NCBI GenBank assembly: GCA_902580265.1
Contig: CACHJY010000003.1
Span: forward strand, 18,700-82,699
DNA: 64,000 bases
From: an uncultured Alphaproteobacteria bacterium
GTDB taxonomy: Bacteria > Pseudomonadota > Alphaproteobacteria > Rhodobacterales > Rhodobacteraceae
Direction: 5' to 3'
A program made the translations under genes and the position numbers. Below are positions 11,898 through 21,039 of this stretch, one piece after another. The notes beneath the pieces were generated by a model. The model was not told the DNA's origin. It did not search any database and saw only the letters and a list, made by a program, of their open reading frames with translations. The first letter of the stretch is position 1, and every line of letters starts with the position of its first letter.

Positions 11898-11956
11898 TTC
11901 TTTACCTTGCTGTTTTGATAAAAGACAGCAAGATTAATGCCAACTAAGGCAGAAAA

Positions 11957-13492
11957 TTATGTTTTAACTGATATTAATTTTTCAAATTCAGTATCTATTA
12001 CGGATATCTCAGAAGTACTTTTTTCAGATAGCTTTGTATTCAAAAAATCAATTGCCTCATTGTAATCATCCTCTTCTGTCGTATTTTTTGAAAATTGGAA
12101 CTTTACAGCGCGAACACTATTTGTGGAAGGCATAAGTGCACTTTTTTTCACGCTACAAATTAGATAGGTCTCTTTTGATTTTAACCAGGTGAATGAAGAA
12201 GTGAAAAATTCAATAACTTTATTATCTTTACTATTGAAAGTAATTTTGCACCGATAATCTTTTTTTTGAGGTAGAAATGAGTGCCTGTTTTCACTTAAAT
12301 TAATTGCGTCGAGATTATTAGCATAAAGCCCTTTGTGCTCTCCTAGAGCAGGTGGTGACAAATTTAATACTTCAAACCCTAGAAATTTGACTGGATTGCC
12401 AGCTACCTTCCAATTTTTTCCCTTACCAAATGGCTGAGCTATGTCTAATATCATATTCCTGTTTTTAATATGTCTGTCTTCAAAAATTTCTTTAACATTG
12501 TTAACTGGACCGAAAGGAACTTTACCTCCGAGTAAATTGACTAATTCTCTTTTGCTGAACTGTTTTGTCCAAAAGTTGATTTGCTTATTTAAGTCATTTC
12601 TATTTTGTGCTCTTAATTCAATTGTTCCATATTTCATATCATTAAGAAGATCGTCAAAACCAATTATTTTCTTTAGAACTTGCCAGTAGGCATCTTCTAC
12701 AATCCCTATAGCTACAAAACCATCTTTTGCATTATAAATTCCAAAAGGCGCTAATAATGGGTGCCCGTTACCCTCTGGTCTTGGAATAACTTTATTAAAA
12801 TCATATTGATAAATCGCCCTTTCGCACATGCTCACAATGGCATCATACATAGCAACCTCGACGAATTGAGCCTCACCAGTTTCTCTTGATTTTAAAATTG
12901 AAGCTAAAAGGCCAAAAGATAGTAGAGACCCTGAAAAAATATCTGCGATACCTGGACCTACTTTAAGGGGTGATTTTTCATCATACCCCGTTAAGCTTAT
13001 CAAGCCTCCCATGGCTTGGGCAACTACATCATATGAAGGCCAGTTTTTAAAGGGGCTTTCTCCGAAGATCTCTGAACCAAACCCGCTTATAGAACCGTAG
13101 ACAATCCGTGGGTTGAGTTTTGATACCTCATCAAATGAAAGCCCTAGTCGTTTCATAACCCCTGGTCGAAAGTTTTCAACTACTACATCGCTCATTTCAA
13201 TTAGTTTTTTAAAAAAAGCAATGTCATCTCCATTTTTTAAGTTGAGGCTAATACTCTTTTTGTTTCTGTTTAAACTGATAAAATAACCTGACCAATCTTT
13301 TTTTATGTCTTTTTCTTTAAAGGGACCACTTCTTCTACTAGTATCTCCTTCCGCGCTCTCAATCTTGATAACTTCAGCACCATGGTCAGCCAATAACATT
13401 GTAGCGTAAGGACCTGACAACATTCTACTAAGATCCAAGACCCTAATGCCTTCTAGAATTCCCATCTTTTGTGATTTATTTTTAACTTTCAT
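11957..13492 (-). CDS. CaiB/BaiF family class III CoA-transferase with C-terminal extension
   Basis: Class III CoA-transferase that moves CoA between carboxylic acids. The N-terminus GIRVLDLSRMLSGPYATMLL, the VVENFRPGVMKRLGL segment and the catalytic Asp184 in GPGIADIFSG are typical. The family is about 400 residues; this protein has 511, with about 115 extra residues (395-511) made of beta-rich segments that I do not recognise (YRCKITFNSKDNKVIEFF; KETYLICSVKKSALM). Substrate cannot be predicted. An alternative start nine codons in (MGILEGIRVLD) would better match homologues. No CoA-dependent partner gene is adjacent; CaiD-like and acyl-CoA dehydrogenase genes lie about 32 kb away. Confidence 0.85.
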   Translation of the reverse strand: MKVKNKSQKMGILEGIRVLDLSRMLSGPYATMLLADHGAEVIKIESAEGDTSRRSGPFKEKDIKKDWSGYFISLNRNKKSISLNLKNGDDIAFFKKLIEMSDVVVENFRPGVMKRLGLSFDEVSKLNPRIVYGSISGFGSEIFGESPFKNWPSYDVVAQAMGGLISLTGYDEKSPLKVGPGIADIFSGSLLSFGLLASILKSRETGEAQFVEVAMYDAIVSMCERAIYQYDFNKVIPRPEGNGHPLLAPFGIYNAKDGFVAIGIVEDAYWQVLKKIIGFDDLLNDMKYGTIELRAQNRNDLNKQINFWTKQFSKRELVNLLGGKVPFGPVNNVKEIFEDRHIKNRNMILDIAQPFGKGKNWKVAGNPVKFLGFEVLNLSPPALGEHKGLYANNLDAINLSENRHSFLPQKKDYRCKITFNSKDNKVIEFFTSSFTWLKSKETYLICSVKKSALMPSTNSVRAVKFQFSKNTTEEDDYNEAIDFLNTKLSEKSTSEISVIDTEFEKLISVKT

Positions 13493-13608
13493 TGAAAACT
13501 TTCAAAACAGCTTATAATGAGGAAATCACAAAAAATATCCCTGATAAATAGTTAGTTACCGACTACACACAATTTCTTTACAAGAAGCGGTAACAGCGTT
13601 TTAAATAG

Positions 13609-14025
13609 TTAAGACTTGGCTTCTCGGTTTAAGTACGGCAACGTATCTGTCCCTTGGGGAACAGAGGTAAGGTTTGGTGAAGAGTCTATAGCATCAGAGC
13701 AAGCTTCTACATAATCTACCTCTTCAGCTTTTCTTTGATAGCTATCTAAATCATACAATTCTCTTTTGTTCACTTCCTCAAGTATTTTTACAGACAGGAG
13801 TTTCAATTCAATTAAATGTCTTTGGAAGTTTAAAAAGGTTTTATCAGCCCTAAAATCGCTATCATTTCTTTTACTTACTTCCTTCTTATTTCGCAAAGTT
13901 CCCTCAGCTGATTGTCTCTCGAGCTTTTTATTTACTGATTCAATAATTGTTGTAGAGGGGACAAGAGATTTGTAAAGCGTCAATATTGTTTCATCAGAAA
14001 GTTCATTTAGTTCTTTTTCAAGCAT
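13609..14025 (-). CDS. Hypothetical protein, helical, 138 residues
   Basis: Not recognised. Residues 1-105 look like two long amphipathic helices separated by a charged basic stretch (NKKEVSKRNDSDFRADK), with a low-complexity acidic tail afterwards. There is no signal peptide, membrane segment or Cys pair. It stands alone between the CaiB-type gene and an intergenic region of 310 bases. It could be a small structural or adaptor protein, but nothing in the sequence shows it. Confidence 0.5.
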   Translation of the reverse strand: MLEKELNELSDETILTLYKSLVPSTTIIESVNKKLERQSAEGTLRNKKEVSKRNDSDFRADKTFLNFQRHLIELKLLSVKILEEVNKRELYDLDSYQRKAEEVDYVEACSDAIDSSPNLTSVPQGTDTLPYLNREAKS

Positions 14026-14335
14026 AGTTATACCACCCTTTGTTTTGCAGATTTTAACTCTGCTATTAATAACGTCCTATGCTGCTCAAAAGTTAGCCTC
14101 TTTTTATTTTTTGTTAACATACTATTTTTTTTTAATTATATCAACTCAATTAGGTTTTTTGGCCAACGAACATTCAAGTTTTTTCAAGGGGTTGCACAGG
14201 TCACTTTTAATAGGCAAAGTCAATTATGGTTGAAGATGTGCAACAATTTTAAAAAATTTTATTATTTTGCTATAAAAAAAATAAAAATGTGGTAAAAATT
14301 AAGTTAGTATCTTTCAGTATTCTCTTGGAGGGGAA
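14026..14335. other. Intergenic region, very AT-rich, divergent promoters expected
   Basis: This 310-base spacer separates two divergently transcribed genes, so it should hold both promoters. A 62-codon open frame at 14045-14233 encodes a hydrophobic Phe/Leu/Tyr-rich peptide without a good ribosome site and is probably chance translation of AT-rich DNA. A GGAGG ribosome binding site lies just before the ATG at 14336. I could not assign a convincing promoter box or structured RNA. Confidence 0.4.
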
Positions 14336-15532
14336 ATGCGTATTAACTTATTATTGAAAATAACATTAGCAGCTTTGGTATTACTAGGGCTCTCATTGAG
14401 ATCTGCAGTCTCTGCTGGAGGATCTGATGAAGAAGTATTTCCTCCCAAAACGCTAGAAAAACTGAAGAAAAATTATACAACTCAGCAAGAGAAATCAAAA
14501 ACTGATAGAGCGGATAAAGAGGGTGGCGAAAGTAAAAAATCAGTAGCAAATGATGCAAAAAGTGTAAGTTCCTCGCAAAATAAAGGGAATAGCACTAGCT
14601 CAAATCAAGACAATTCTAATAAAGTAGAAGGCACTGGTAATGTACTGGAAGACGAGCCATTAATTGCCGATCTTACGTCTATAATCGATAAAGATGGCAT
14701 TGGGGAAGTTAATGTTGTTTGGAAGATTTCAAGTGATGGTAATTCTTATAGAAGTATTCCCGGCGCCACAAATCAATCATTCACCCCAAGACAAGAACAT
14801 GTAGGTAAAACATTGCGAGTTGTTCTTACATATCTTGATGGACAAGGTAACCTAGAAACACTAACTTCTGCACCCACAACCCCGGTGATTAATGTTAACG
14901 ACAAACCAACTGGCGTAGTTCGGCTGACCGGAGAAAGTGCCGAGGACAGTGCACTAATATTAGATGTTTCTGATGTTTATGATGAGGATGGGATGGGTCC
15001 TTTTAATTTTACCTGGCAGCGGACCTCGCCTAACACTGGTTGGGAGAATTACACTGAAGATGATACGGAAGTTTTAAATCTAAGACAAGAACATGTTTCT
15101 TACACATATCGTGTGCGTGTAGAATATATTGACGGCTTTGATAATAGAGAAGTTGTATATTCCAATGAAAGTGAAGCGGTACGGAATGTTGATGATCCTG
15201 TTCTAGGTGATGTCGTTATTACAGGTGAAGAAAAGGAAGGAGCCATATTAGAGGCTCGAACTGACTCGCTTTCAGATGACGATGGAATAGCGTCAATCGA
15301 TGTTGCTTGGGAACGAAGCAGAGATGGGAGAAATTGGGTTTCTTTAACAGGACAAAATACAAAAAGGTTAAATCTTGATCAAACAGTAGTTGGAAGTCAA
15401 GTAAGGGTAAAGGCAACATTAGTTGACAGGTTTGGGATTGAAACAGTTCTACATAGCCAACCAACAAGAATTATAGAAAATGTAAATAACGTACCAGTAG
15501 GAAATGTCTTGATAAGAAGAGTTTCTAATTAG
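14336..15532 (+). CDS. Secreted protein with three Ig-like (BIg/cadherin-like) repeats
   Basis: A signal peptide (residues 1-26, MRINLLLKITLAALVLLGLS) is followed by a low-complexity Ser/Lys/Asn/Asp linker (about 30-105) and three roughly 95-residue repeats. Each repeat shows the pattern GxAxEGAxLxAxxxxLxDxDGI, WxxSxDGxxWxxIxGxxxxxLxL, VGxxxRVxxxYxDxxG, and ends in NVNDxPxG. This repeat type is common in large bacterial adhesins and RTX-like surface proteins. Here only three copies are present, in a 398-residue protein with no anchor, no RTX nonapeptides and no C-terminal sorting domain. The start is supported by a GGAGG sequence six bases upstream. It may be a periplasmic or released structural protein. 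Confidence 0.7.
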   Translation: MRINLLLKITLAALVLLGLSLRSAVSAGGSDEEVFPPKTLEKLKKNYTTQQEKSKTDRADKEGGESKKSVANDAKSVSSSQNKGNSTSSNQDNSNKVEGTGNVLEDEPLIADLTSIIDKDGIGEVNVVWKISSDGNSYRSIPGATNQSFTPRQEHVGKTLRVVLTYLDGQGNLETLTSAPTTPVINVNDKPTGVVRLTGESAEDSALILDVSDVYDEDGMGPFNFTWQRTSPNTGWENYTEDDTEVLNLRQEHVSYTYRVRVEYIDGFDNREVVYSNESEAVRNVDDPVLGDVVITGEEKEGAILEARTDSLSDDDGIASIDVAWERSRDGRNWVSLTGQNTKRLNLDQTVVGSQVRVKATLVDRFGIETVLHSQPTRIIENVNNVPVGNVLIRRVSN

Positions 15533-15552
15533 CCAGCTAAAATAACTTTATA

Positions 15553-16035
15553 TTAGTTTTTTTTGGATGATGTATTTTTAATCACATCCTTAGGTATTTC
15601 AGACCCAATAGTGTGCCTTCTTATAGAGCCTTCGTAGTATGCTCCATCCTCAATTGCTATTGTTTCATGAAAAGTATCGCCTTCCACTCTTGCTGAAGAA
15701 CCAAATCTAACCTTTTTCCCAAATACCGGTCCAATTATTCTACCCTTTATGACAAGATCCTCAGAAGTGACAGACCCAACAACTTTCGCTGATTTTTCAA
15801 TTACTAACCTTGAGGCTTTTATTTCTCCTTCAAGGACTCCATCTAATTGAAGAGCACCCTTCGAGGATATTTTTCCAATTATTTTGATCTCTTTCCCCAA
15901 TAATGATGGTGAAGAAGTGCCATCAAAACCGCTGCCAGATAAAATGCTAGTACTGTCTTCTTTTTGCTGTTGTTTTGTAAATGATTTTGTCTTATCAGGA
16001 TTTGCTTTTCTATTTTTCCAGGAACTAAAAATCAT
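15553..16035 (-). CDS. Bactofilin family cytoskeletal protein (second copy)
   Basis: A second bactofilin of 160 residues. The first 45 residues are a basic, disordered tail (FSSWKNRKANPDKTKSFTKQ) and residues 48-140 the beta-helix: LGKEIKIIGKISSKGALQLDG, GEIKASRLVIEKSAKVVGSV, SEDLVIKGRIIGPVFGKKV. It is longer at both ends than the copy at 9.3 kb. The N-terminal hydrophobic MIFSSW start resembles the membrane-targeting peptide seen in many bactofilins. It is convergent with the Ig-repeat gene, and no peptidoglycan enzyme is adjacent. It likely forms membrane-associated filaments. Confidence 0.9.
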   Translation of the reverse strand: MIFSSWKNRKANPDKTKSFTKQQQKEDSTSILSGSGFDGTSSPSLLGKEIKIIGKISSKGALQLDGVLEGEIKASRLVIEKSAKVVGSVTSEDLVIKGRIIGPVFGKKVRFGSSARVEGDTFHETIAIEDGAYYEGSIRRHTIGSEIPKDVIKNTSSKKN

Positions 16036-16198
16036 TGTTTTTATAAACTATTTTTTTGATAAATACTTGTGATATCAAAGTACCACAAAAATAAAAAAAG
16101 TTAATTAAAATAAGGGATTTTAAATAAGTTTTTTGATTGATCGACTATTCATGTATATGGTAACTTGTAAATAACAATTAGAATTGAGGAATAGTGTT

Positions 16199-16318
16199 AT
16201 GAAGAAATATGTTTTACTTTTTGCTATAGCATTTGGGGGACTTTTTATCGCTGGTTGCGAAGCACCAACAGTATCGCCAGATGCAGTGTCTTGTACTAAG
16301 ACAGGGGGATGTAGCTAA
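16199..16318 (+). CDS. Small lipoprotein, 39 residues
   Basis: Short coding frame from ATG 16199 to TAA 16318: MKKYVLLFAIAFGGLFIAGC then a mature part of 20 residues ending KTGGCS. The first 20 residues form a standard lipoprotein signal peptide with lipobox IAGC, cleaved before Cys20. The mature peptide has two further Cys residues. It has a GAGGAATAG ribosome site and is followed 25 bases later by a strong hairpin terminator, which supports a genuine monocistronic gene. It resembles small entericidin-like lipoproteins in build (signal plus short tail), but I cannot assign it to that family. Confidence 0.7.
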   Translation: MKKYVLLFAIAFGGLFIAGCEAPTVSPDAVSCTKTGGCS

Positions 16319-16342
16319 GCATCTAACCAATAATTGACGTTT

Positions 16343-16372
16343 GGCTCCGAGTTAAACACTTGATTCGGAGCC
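16343..16372 (+). terminator. Rho-independent terminator after small lipoprotein
   Basis: GGCTCCGA and TCGGAGCC form a perfect 8-base stem around a 14-base loop, followed by TTTC. It lies between the lipoprotein gene on the plus strand and the lpxL-type gene, which ends at 16375 on the minus strand, so it could stop transcription from both sides. Confidence 0.75.
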
Positions 16373-16374
16373 TT

Positions 16375-17223
16375 TCACTTCCAACGTCTGTGAGGCCAAT
16401 ACCATTGTGTAGGATTGTTTTTGACTCGTTCCTCAAGGCTAGCAATCATGCTCTTGGTAATCGTATCTACCCCTTTCATCTCAATCGGTTTGTCAAAGCT
16501 AACATCAATACTACCATCATCTCTTCTAATTCCGTAAGCCGGTACTAATAAAGCATTATACTTTAATGCTAATTCGGCAATTGATGTGGAAGTTTTTGCG
16601 GGCCTTCCTAGAAATTGAAAATACTTACCTTCCTTGACCGCTTGATCAATCATAAGCGCTATTATTCCTCCAGACTTAATCAATGAAATCATTTTTCTGG
16701 TTCCAGACGTCCCTACTTCAAGAATAGGCTCGCCACCCTCTTTGATAGCATTGAAGTGGAGTCTTTCATAAAAAATATTTCTGTTTCGCTGATAAAGGGC
16801 ACCAGATGTGAGCCCATAACTTTTCAATATCGCTCTAACAGCTTCCCAGGAGCCAATATGCCCAGATATAATAATTACAGGCCTACTAATTTTTTTTGCC
16901 TCAATAAGAGGCACTAATTCTTTTTTTTTATATATTATTTTTTTGCTGTGCTTCTGAAATTCTCTGTTAAACATTAGCTCTATAAAACTTTTACCAATCA
17001 TTTTTGAGTTTTCTTTAATGAACTCTTTTCTTTTATAGTGTGGCATATTTGGGTAAACAAATCTTAGATTGGTATCAACTCTATTATAGAATTTACTAAC
17101 CCAAGGTAATATTAATTTGCACAGTTGCCCTCCCCAATATATTCGTTTTTCAAAAGGCAAAATTTTCAAAATTGTGATCAGGAAATAGAAGGGTATTATC
17201 TCGAGGAATTGACGTAGCATCAC
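16375..17223 (-). CDS. lpxL: Lipid A biosynthesis acyltransferase (LpxL/HtrB family)
   Basis: A 282-residue lysophospholipid acyltransferase of the LpxL/LpxM family that adds a secondary acyl chain to Kdo-lipid A at the inner membrane. The catalytic HX4E motif is present at His122-Glu127 (GHIGSWE). An N-terminal hydrophobic helix at residues 3-20 would anchor it in the membrane, and IALMIDQAVKEGKYFQFLGRPA is the conserved acceptor-loop region. It is the last gene of the thrS-infC-lpxL set, with a 30-base gap after infC. A Kdo transferase gene lies at 59 kb, in keeping with lipid A synthesis in this cell. Confidence 0.9.
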   Translation of the reverse strand: MMLRQFLEIIPFYFLITILKILPFEKRIYWGGQLCKLILPWVSKFYNRVDTNLRFVYPNMPHYKRKEFIKENSKMIGKSFIELMFNREFQKHSKKIIYKKKELVPLIEAKKISRPVIIISGHIGSWEAVRAILKSYGLTSGALYQRNRNIFYERLHFNAIKEGGEPILEVGTSGTRKMISLIKSGGIIALMIDQAVKEGKYFQFLGRPAKTSTSIAELALKYNALLVPAYGIRRDDGSIDVSFDKPIEMKGVDTITKSMIASLEERVKNNPTQWYWPHRRWK

Positions 17224-17253
17224 TATTTTTATCTATATCAATAAATTTATAAT

Positions 17254-17799
17254 CTAGGTGTTAGGATATATTATCATAACCATCTGTCTCCCCTCAACTT
17301 TGGGAATAACATCCGGTTTACCAAGGTGGACTGTGTCTTCTGCCACTCTTGCCATTAATTCTGCTCCTAATTCCTGATGAGCCATCTCTCTACCTCTGAA
17401 TCTAAGTGTTATTTTCACTTTATCTCCATTTTCAAGAAATTTTGTAACAGAGCGCATCTTGACTTCGTAGTCATGCTTATCAGTATTGGGCCGGAATTTT
17501 ATTTCCTTAAGCTCAATTGTTTTTTGCCTTTTTCTAGCCTCTGCTTCTCTTTTTTGTTGATCATACTTAAACTTTCCAAAGTCCATAATCTTACAAACGG
17601 GAGGCTTAGCATTAGGAGAAATCTCAACCAGATCGAGGCCGGCTTCGCTTGCCATGACATTTGCCTTCTCAGGGCTAACAATCCCCACCATATTTCCTTC
17701 TGCATCGATTAAACGAACCTCTTCACATATAATTGATGCATTTACCCGAGCCGCAACGTCCTTTTGCCCCGAGTTCATTTCCTGATTTCTTCTTACGAT
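17254..17799 (-). CDS. infC: Translation initiation factor IF-3 (probable AUC start)
   Basis: IF-3 keeps ribosomal subunits apart and checks the start codon. The N-terminal domain contains [20 protein letters not shown] and the linker/C-terminal domain [19 protein letters not shown] and [19 protein letters not shown] extend the gene seven codons beyond the ATG at 17778 to an AUC at 17799, because that codon sits six bases after a clean GGAG, whereas the ATG has no Shine-Dalgarno at working distance. Rare AUU/AUC starts are known for infC, where they support autoregulation by IF-3 itself. It follows thrS after about 41 bases, as in E. coli, but rpmI and rplT do not follow. Confidence 0.93.
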   Translation of the reverse strand: MVRRNQEMNSGQKDVAARVNASIICEEVRLIDAEGNMVGIVSPEKANVMASEAGLDLVEISPNAKPPVCKIMDFGKFKYDQQKREAEARKRQKTIELKEIKFRPNTDKHDYEVKMRSVTKFLENGDKVKITLRFRGREMAHQELGAELMARVAEDTVHLGKPDVIPKVEGRQMVMIIYPNT

Positions 17800-17805
17800 T
17801 TCAAG

Positions 17806-17811
17806 CTCCTT
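17806..17811 (-). promoter_or_regulatory. Ribosome binding site that decides the infC AUC start
   Basis: On the minus strand the sequence reads AAGGAG, then the six bases CTTGAA, then ATC GTA AGA AGA. The only other candidate, ATG 21 bases downstream, is preceded directly by CAGGAA without spacing, so ribosomes should load at the AUC. Confidence 0.65.
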
Positions 17812-17840
17812 TTTATTGAGTAAATTAGTATAATTATTTG

Positions 17841-19826
17841 CTACAACCTTTCTGCTTTTTGTTCTTTTAGATCTGGTGGTGTAGCTTCTATAGAAAGCTC
17901 TCTGATAGCATCATTTAAAGAAATGGTTTGTGAATCTTTTTGGCCGAGACGCCGAACGTTTATGGATCTAGATTTAATTTCTTTCTCACCCACAACAGCA
18001 ATTATTGGAATTTTTGAAATAGAATGCTCTCTAACTTTATAATTAATTTTCTCGTTTCTATTGTCCACCTTACATCGTAATCCCACGTTTTTGAAAGATC
18101 TAGTGATTTCATCGATGTAGTTGTCCATATTTGTTGTTATCGATGCAATTACGATTTGTATTGGGGCAAGCCAGAGGGGAAGTCTGCCTGTCGTATTTTC
18201 AAGCAAAATCCCAATAAATCTTTCGAAAGACCCAAGTATTGCCCTATGTAGCATGACTGGCATCTGTTTTTCTCCCATATCGTTAATATAGGTTGACCCC
18301 AACCTGTCTGGTAAAACAAAGTCGACTTGTAATGTCCCACATTGCCAATCTCGGCCCAAGGCATCTGTCAAAACAAATTCTAACTTTGGCCCATAAAAGG
18401 CTCCTTCACCTTTATTTATCGAATAGTCGTATCCCGCCATTTTTGTTGCGCTTTTTAAGGCTTGCTCCGCGCGGTCCCAAACTTGATCGCTACCAGATCT
18501 ATTCTCCGGTCTATCAGAAAATTTTATCTTAAATTCCTTGAATCCAAGTTCTTCATAGACTACCGATAGAAGGCCTATAAATTTTTTTGTTTCACTTTCT
18601 ATTTGTTGCTCAGTACAAAAAATGTGGGCGTCATCTTGCAGAAAAGCTCTAACTCTCATTAGACCATGCAATGCCCCAGATGGCTCATTCCTGTGGCAAG
18701 CTCCAAACTCAGCCATTCGTAAGGGGAGATCCCGATAAGATTTTATACCTTGATTATAAATTTGAACATGACAAGGACAGTTCATTGGCTTTAGTGCATT
18801 TATCCTTGGGGTTTTTTCCTGCTCATCTACTTCAACAATGAACATATTTTCCCTAAATTTATCCCAGTGCCCAGATTTTTCCCAAAGCTTTCTATCTAAA
18901 ATTTGTGGAGTTTTTACCTCTAAATAACCATTATTTTCAAGCTTTCTGCTCATATATTCTTGTAATGTTGAGTATAGCTTCCATCCTTTTGGGTGCCAAA
19001 AAATACTGCCAGTGGCCTCCTCCTGTAGATGAAATAAGTCCATTTCTCTTCCAAGTTTTCTATGATCTCGTTTTTCGGCTTCCTCTAGTCTGAAAAAATA
19101 CTGTTTCAGCTCCTCTTTACTTCTAAATGCTACTCCATATATCCGCTGAAGCATTTTATTTTTGCTATTACCCTTCCAGTAAGCTCCGGCAACTCTTGTG
19201 AGTTTGAAGGAGTCGGCAGGTATTTGTCCTGTATGAACTAAATGCGGCCCTCTACAGAGATCCTGCCAATCTCCATGCCAATACATTTTTATATCTTCAT
19301 CAGCTTGTATGTCATGAACCAGCTCAACTTTATAGGGCTCATTTTTTTCTTTGTAAAAACTAAGGGCCCGTTCACGATCCCATATTTCTTTTTTTACAGG
19401 ATCTTTCTTTTCAATTATTGATCTCATGAGTAATTCAATTTTTTCAATATCATTCTCAGAAAAGGGTTCCTCTTTATCAAAGTCATAAAAAAACCCATCT
19501 TGAATAACTGGACCTATGGTGACTTTTACATTTGGCCATAGCTCTTGAACTGCTCTAGCTAAGATATGGGCACAATCATGCCTAATTAATTCGAGCGCTA
19601 TTTCTTTGTCTTTTGAAGTGTGTATTGTAAGAGAGCAATCATCAGTCAGTTTTGTGGATAAGTCTGTTAAATGACCATTGACGGAGCACGCTATAGATTT
19701 TTTTGCAAGAGATGAAGATATTTCTTTTGCTATTTCGAAGCCTGTTATGCCAGATGGGTAACTTCTTAGGGAGCCGTCAGAAAGCTCAATAGCTATTTTC
19801 TTGTCTTCAGTCAGGTTTAAACTCAA
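17841..19826 (-). CDS. thrS: Threonyl-tRNA synthetase
   Basis: Class II synthetase of 661 residues that charges tRNA-Thr. The order is TGS domain (residues 1-75, [19 protein letters not shown]), editing domain with the [16 protein letters not shown] motif, catalytic core with [13 protein letters not shown] and [19 protein letters not shown], then the anticodon-binding domain ([12 protein letters not shown]). The zinc ligands Cys, His and His of the core are all visible. ATG at 19826 is the first in-frame Met. It heads the thrS-infC-lpxL unit and begins 12 bases after a glycosyltransferase gene on the same strand, so it may belong to a longer operon. Confidence 0.98.
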   Translation of the reverse strand: MSLNLTEDKKIAIELSDGSLRSYPSGITGFEIAKEISSSLAKKSIACSVNGHLTDLSTKLTDDCSLTIHTSKDKEIALELIRHDCAHILARAVQELWPNVKVTIGPVIQDGFFYDFDKEEPFSENDIEKIELLMRSIIEKKDPVKKEIWDRERALSFYKEKNEPYKVELVHDIQADEDIKMYWHGDWQDLCRGPHLVHTGQIPADSFKLTRVAGAYWKGNSKNKMLQRIYGVAFRSKEELKQYFFRLEEAEKRDHRKLGREMDLFHLQEEATGSIFWHPKGWKLYSTLQEYMSRKLENNGYLEVKTPQILDRKLWEKSGHWDKFRENMFIVEVDEQEKTPRINALKPMNCPCHVQIYNQGIKSYRDLPLRMAEFGACHRNEPSGALHGLMRVRAFLQDDAHIFCTEQQIESETKKFIGLLSVVYEELGFKEFKIKFSDRPENRSGSDQVWDRAEQALKSATKMAGYDYSINKGEGAFYGPKLEFVLTDALGRDWQCGTLQVDFVLPDRLGSTYINDMGEKQMPVMLHRAILGSFERFIGILLENTTGRLPLWLAPIQIVIASITTNMDNYIDEITRSFKNVGLRCKVDNRNEKINYKVREHSISKIPIIAVVGEKEIKSRSINVRRLGQKDSQTISLNDAIRELSIEATPPDLKEQKAERL

Positions 19827-19837
19827 TTTATACTTCT

Positions 19838-20989
19838 TTAACTTGCTTTACTAAAAGATAAAGTACTGTATGCATCAATTAATAGCTCTTCCATATTTTT
19901 TATATTAAAATTGTTTAATACATAATTACGCGAGGTTCGTCCAGTAAAATTCCTTTCTTGTGCATTCATTGTTAGTAGGTTAGCCAAATTTTGTACAAGG
20001 ATCTTTATATCGCCATTTCCAGTCAGGTAATTATGATATTCACGGGGTATAAGCTCTTTATTTACTGGATTTTGCCAACCCACTACTGTGTTGCCCATGG
20101 CCAAGGCATTCAGTATATCTAAAGAATAGTAGTCGTCTTTGGGATTTAGGTCTAAGTATATGGATGATAACTTGAGACCAGCTTCCAAGTCAGATAGCTT
20201 ATCCATCAAACACAAAACACTATTTCTATTTTTAAAGTATTTTTCTTCAAATTCGTTTAACTGCTTCTTATTTGCATTCGTTTTTAAAATAACAATGTAG
20301 GGCTTTATATCTTCTGATAGTTTCTCTAGATTAACTGATAGCTTTATTATCTGATTTTGCCATTTTCTTGAATGAAAATAGGATTTAGTAAAAATTATAT
20401 GCCTGGGTTTCTCTAACATTCCCCATTCGGTTGCCAAAGAAATAGTTCTTTCTTGGCTAATTTTCTTTTCATCATATATCGTGAAATCTACTGGTACTGG
20501 AACATGAAACAAATCAATGTTTTTTCTAGAATATTTGTTTAATAGTGCCCTATATGCTGTTTTGCTAGGTACTAAAGTGGTAGCTCGAGGAATAAATTCC
20601 CCAAAAATGGTCTGATTTATTCTACCCATTACGGTTCGCTCTGATGTATTTTTTAGCAGAGAAAATATTATCTTAATAGAGCAGTGTTTCTTTACCTGGA
20701 AGGCAGCCTTATAGCCGTCGATGTCATATACATGTATTGTAGTTATATGTTTTGATGATATTACTTCGCATATTTTCTTAATGGTTGCTTTAGAGTAAAA
20801 CATATCTACTGAAGAAGTGCTTTGACTTACAATTTGAGCCCCCCATCGTTTTAAATATGATAATTCTCTACCTAGAGGAGCGAAAACATACGAATTACAA
20901 CTATTATCTTTCAATATTTTAGAATGAGCAGCTATTGCTCTAATCGAAATATCATCATTAAGGCTGGTTAGAAGTTGAAGAATGTTCAT
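19838..20989 (-). CDS. Glycosyltransferase family 4-like protein
   Basis: The 383-residue protein has the opening [20 protein letters not shown] typical of GT-B glycosyltransferases, with an N-terminal Rossmann domain to about residue 170 and a C-terminal domain containing [31 protein letters not shown]. The last segment corresponds to the nucleotide-sugar-binding E-x7-E region of GT4, but the first Glu seems replaced ([12 protein letters not shown]), so donor specificity is uncertain. It probably acts in the cytoplasm on lipid- or LPS-linked sugars. It is immediately upstream of thrS on the same strand and divergent from an alpha/beta hydrolase. Confidence 0.7.
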   Translation of the reverse strand: MNILQLLTSLNDDISIRAIAAHSKILKDNSCNSYVFAPLGRELSYLKRWGAQIVSQSTSSVDMFYSKATIKKICEVISSKHITTIHVYDIDGYKAAFQVKKHCSIKIIFSLLKNTSERTVMGRINQTIFGEFIPRATTLVPSKTAYRALLNKYSRKNIDLFHVPVPVDFTIYDEKKISQERTISLATEWGMLEKPRHIIFTKSYFHSRKWQNQIIKLSVNLEKLSEDIKPYIVILKTNANKKQLNEFEEKYFKNRNSVLCLMDKLSDLEAGLKLSSIYLDLNPKDDYYSLDILNALAMGNTVVGWQNPVNKELIPREYHNYLTGNGDIKILVQNLANLLTMNAQERNFTGRTSRNYVLNNFNIKNMEELLIDAYSTLSFSKAS

Positions 20990-21039
20990 GGCTGTGCGAT
21001 CATCTTTTCGAATGTTATAGCTAAAACTAAAATAATGAT

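Noticed and set aside
14045..14233. 62-codon plus-strand ORF in the 14 kb spacer
   Set aside because: Very hydrophobic translation in AT-rich DNA with no ribosome site and no family resemblance.
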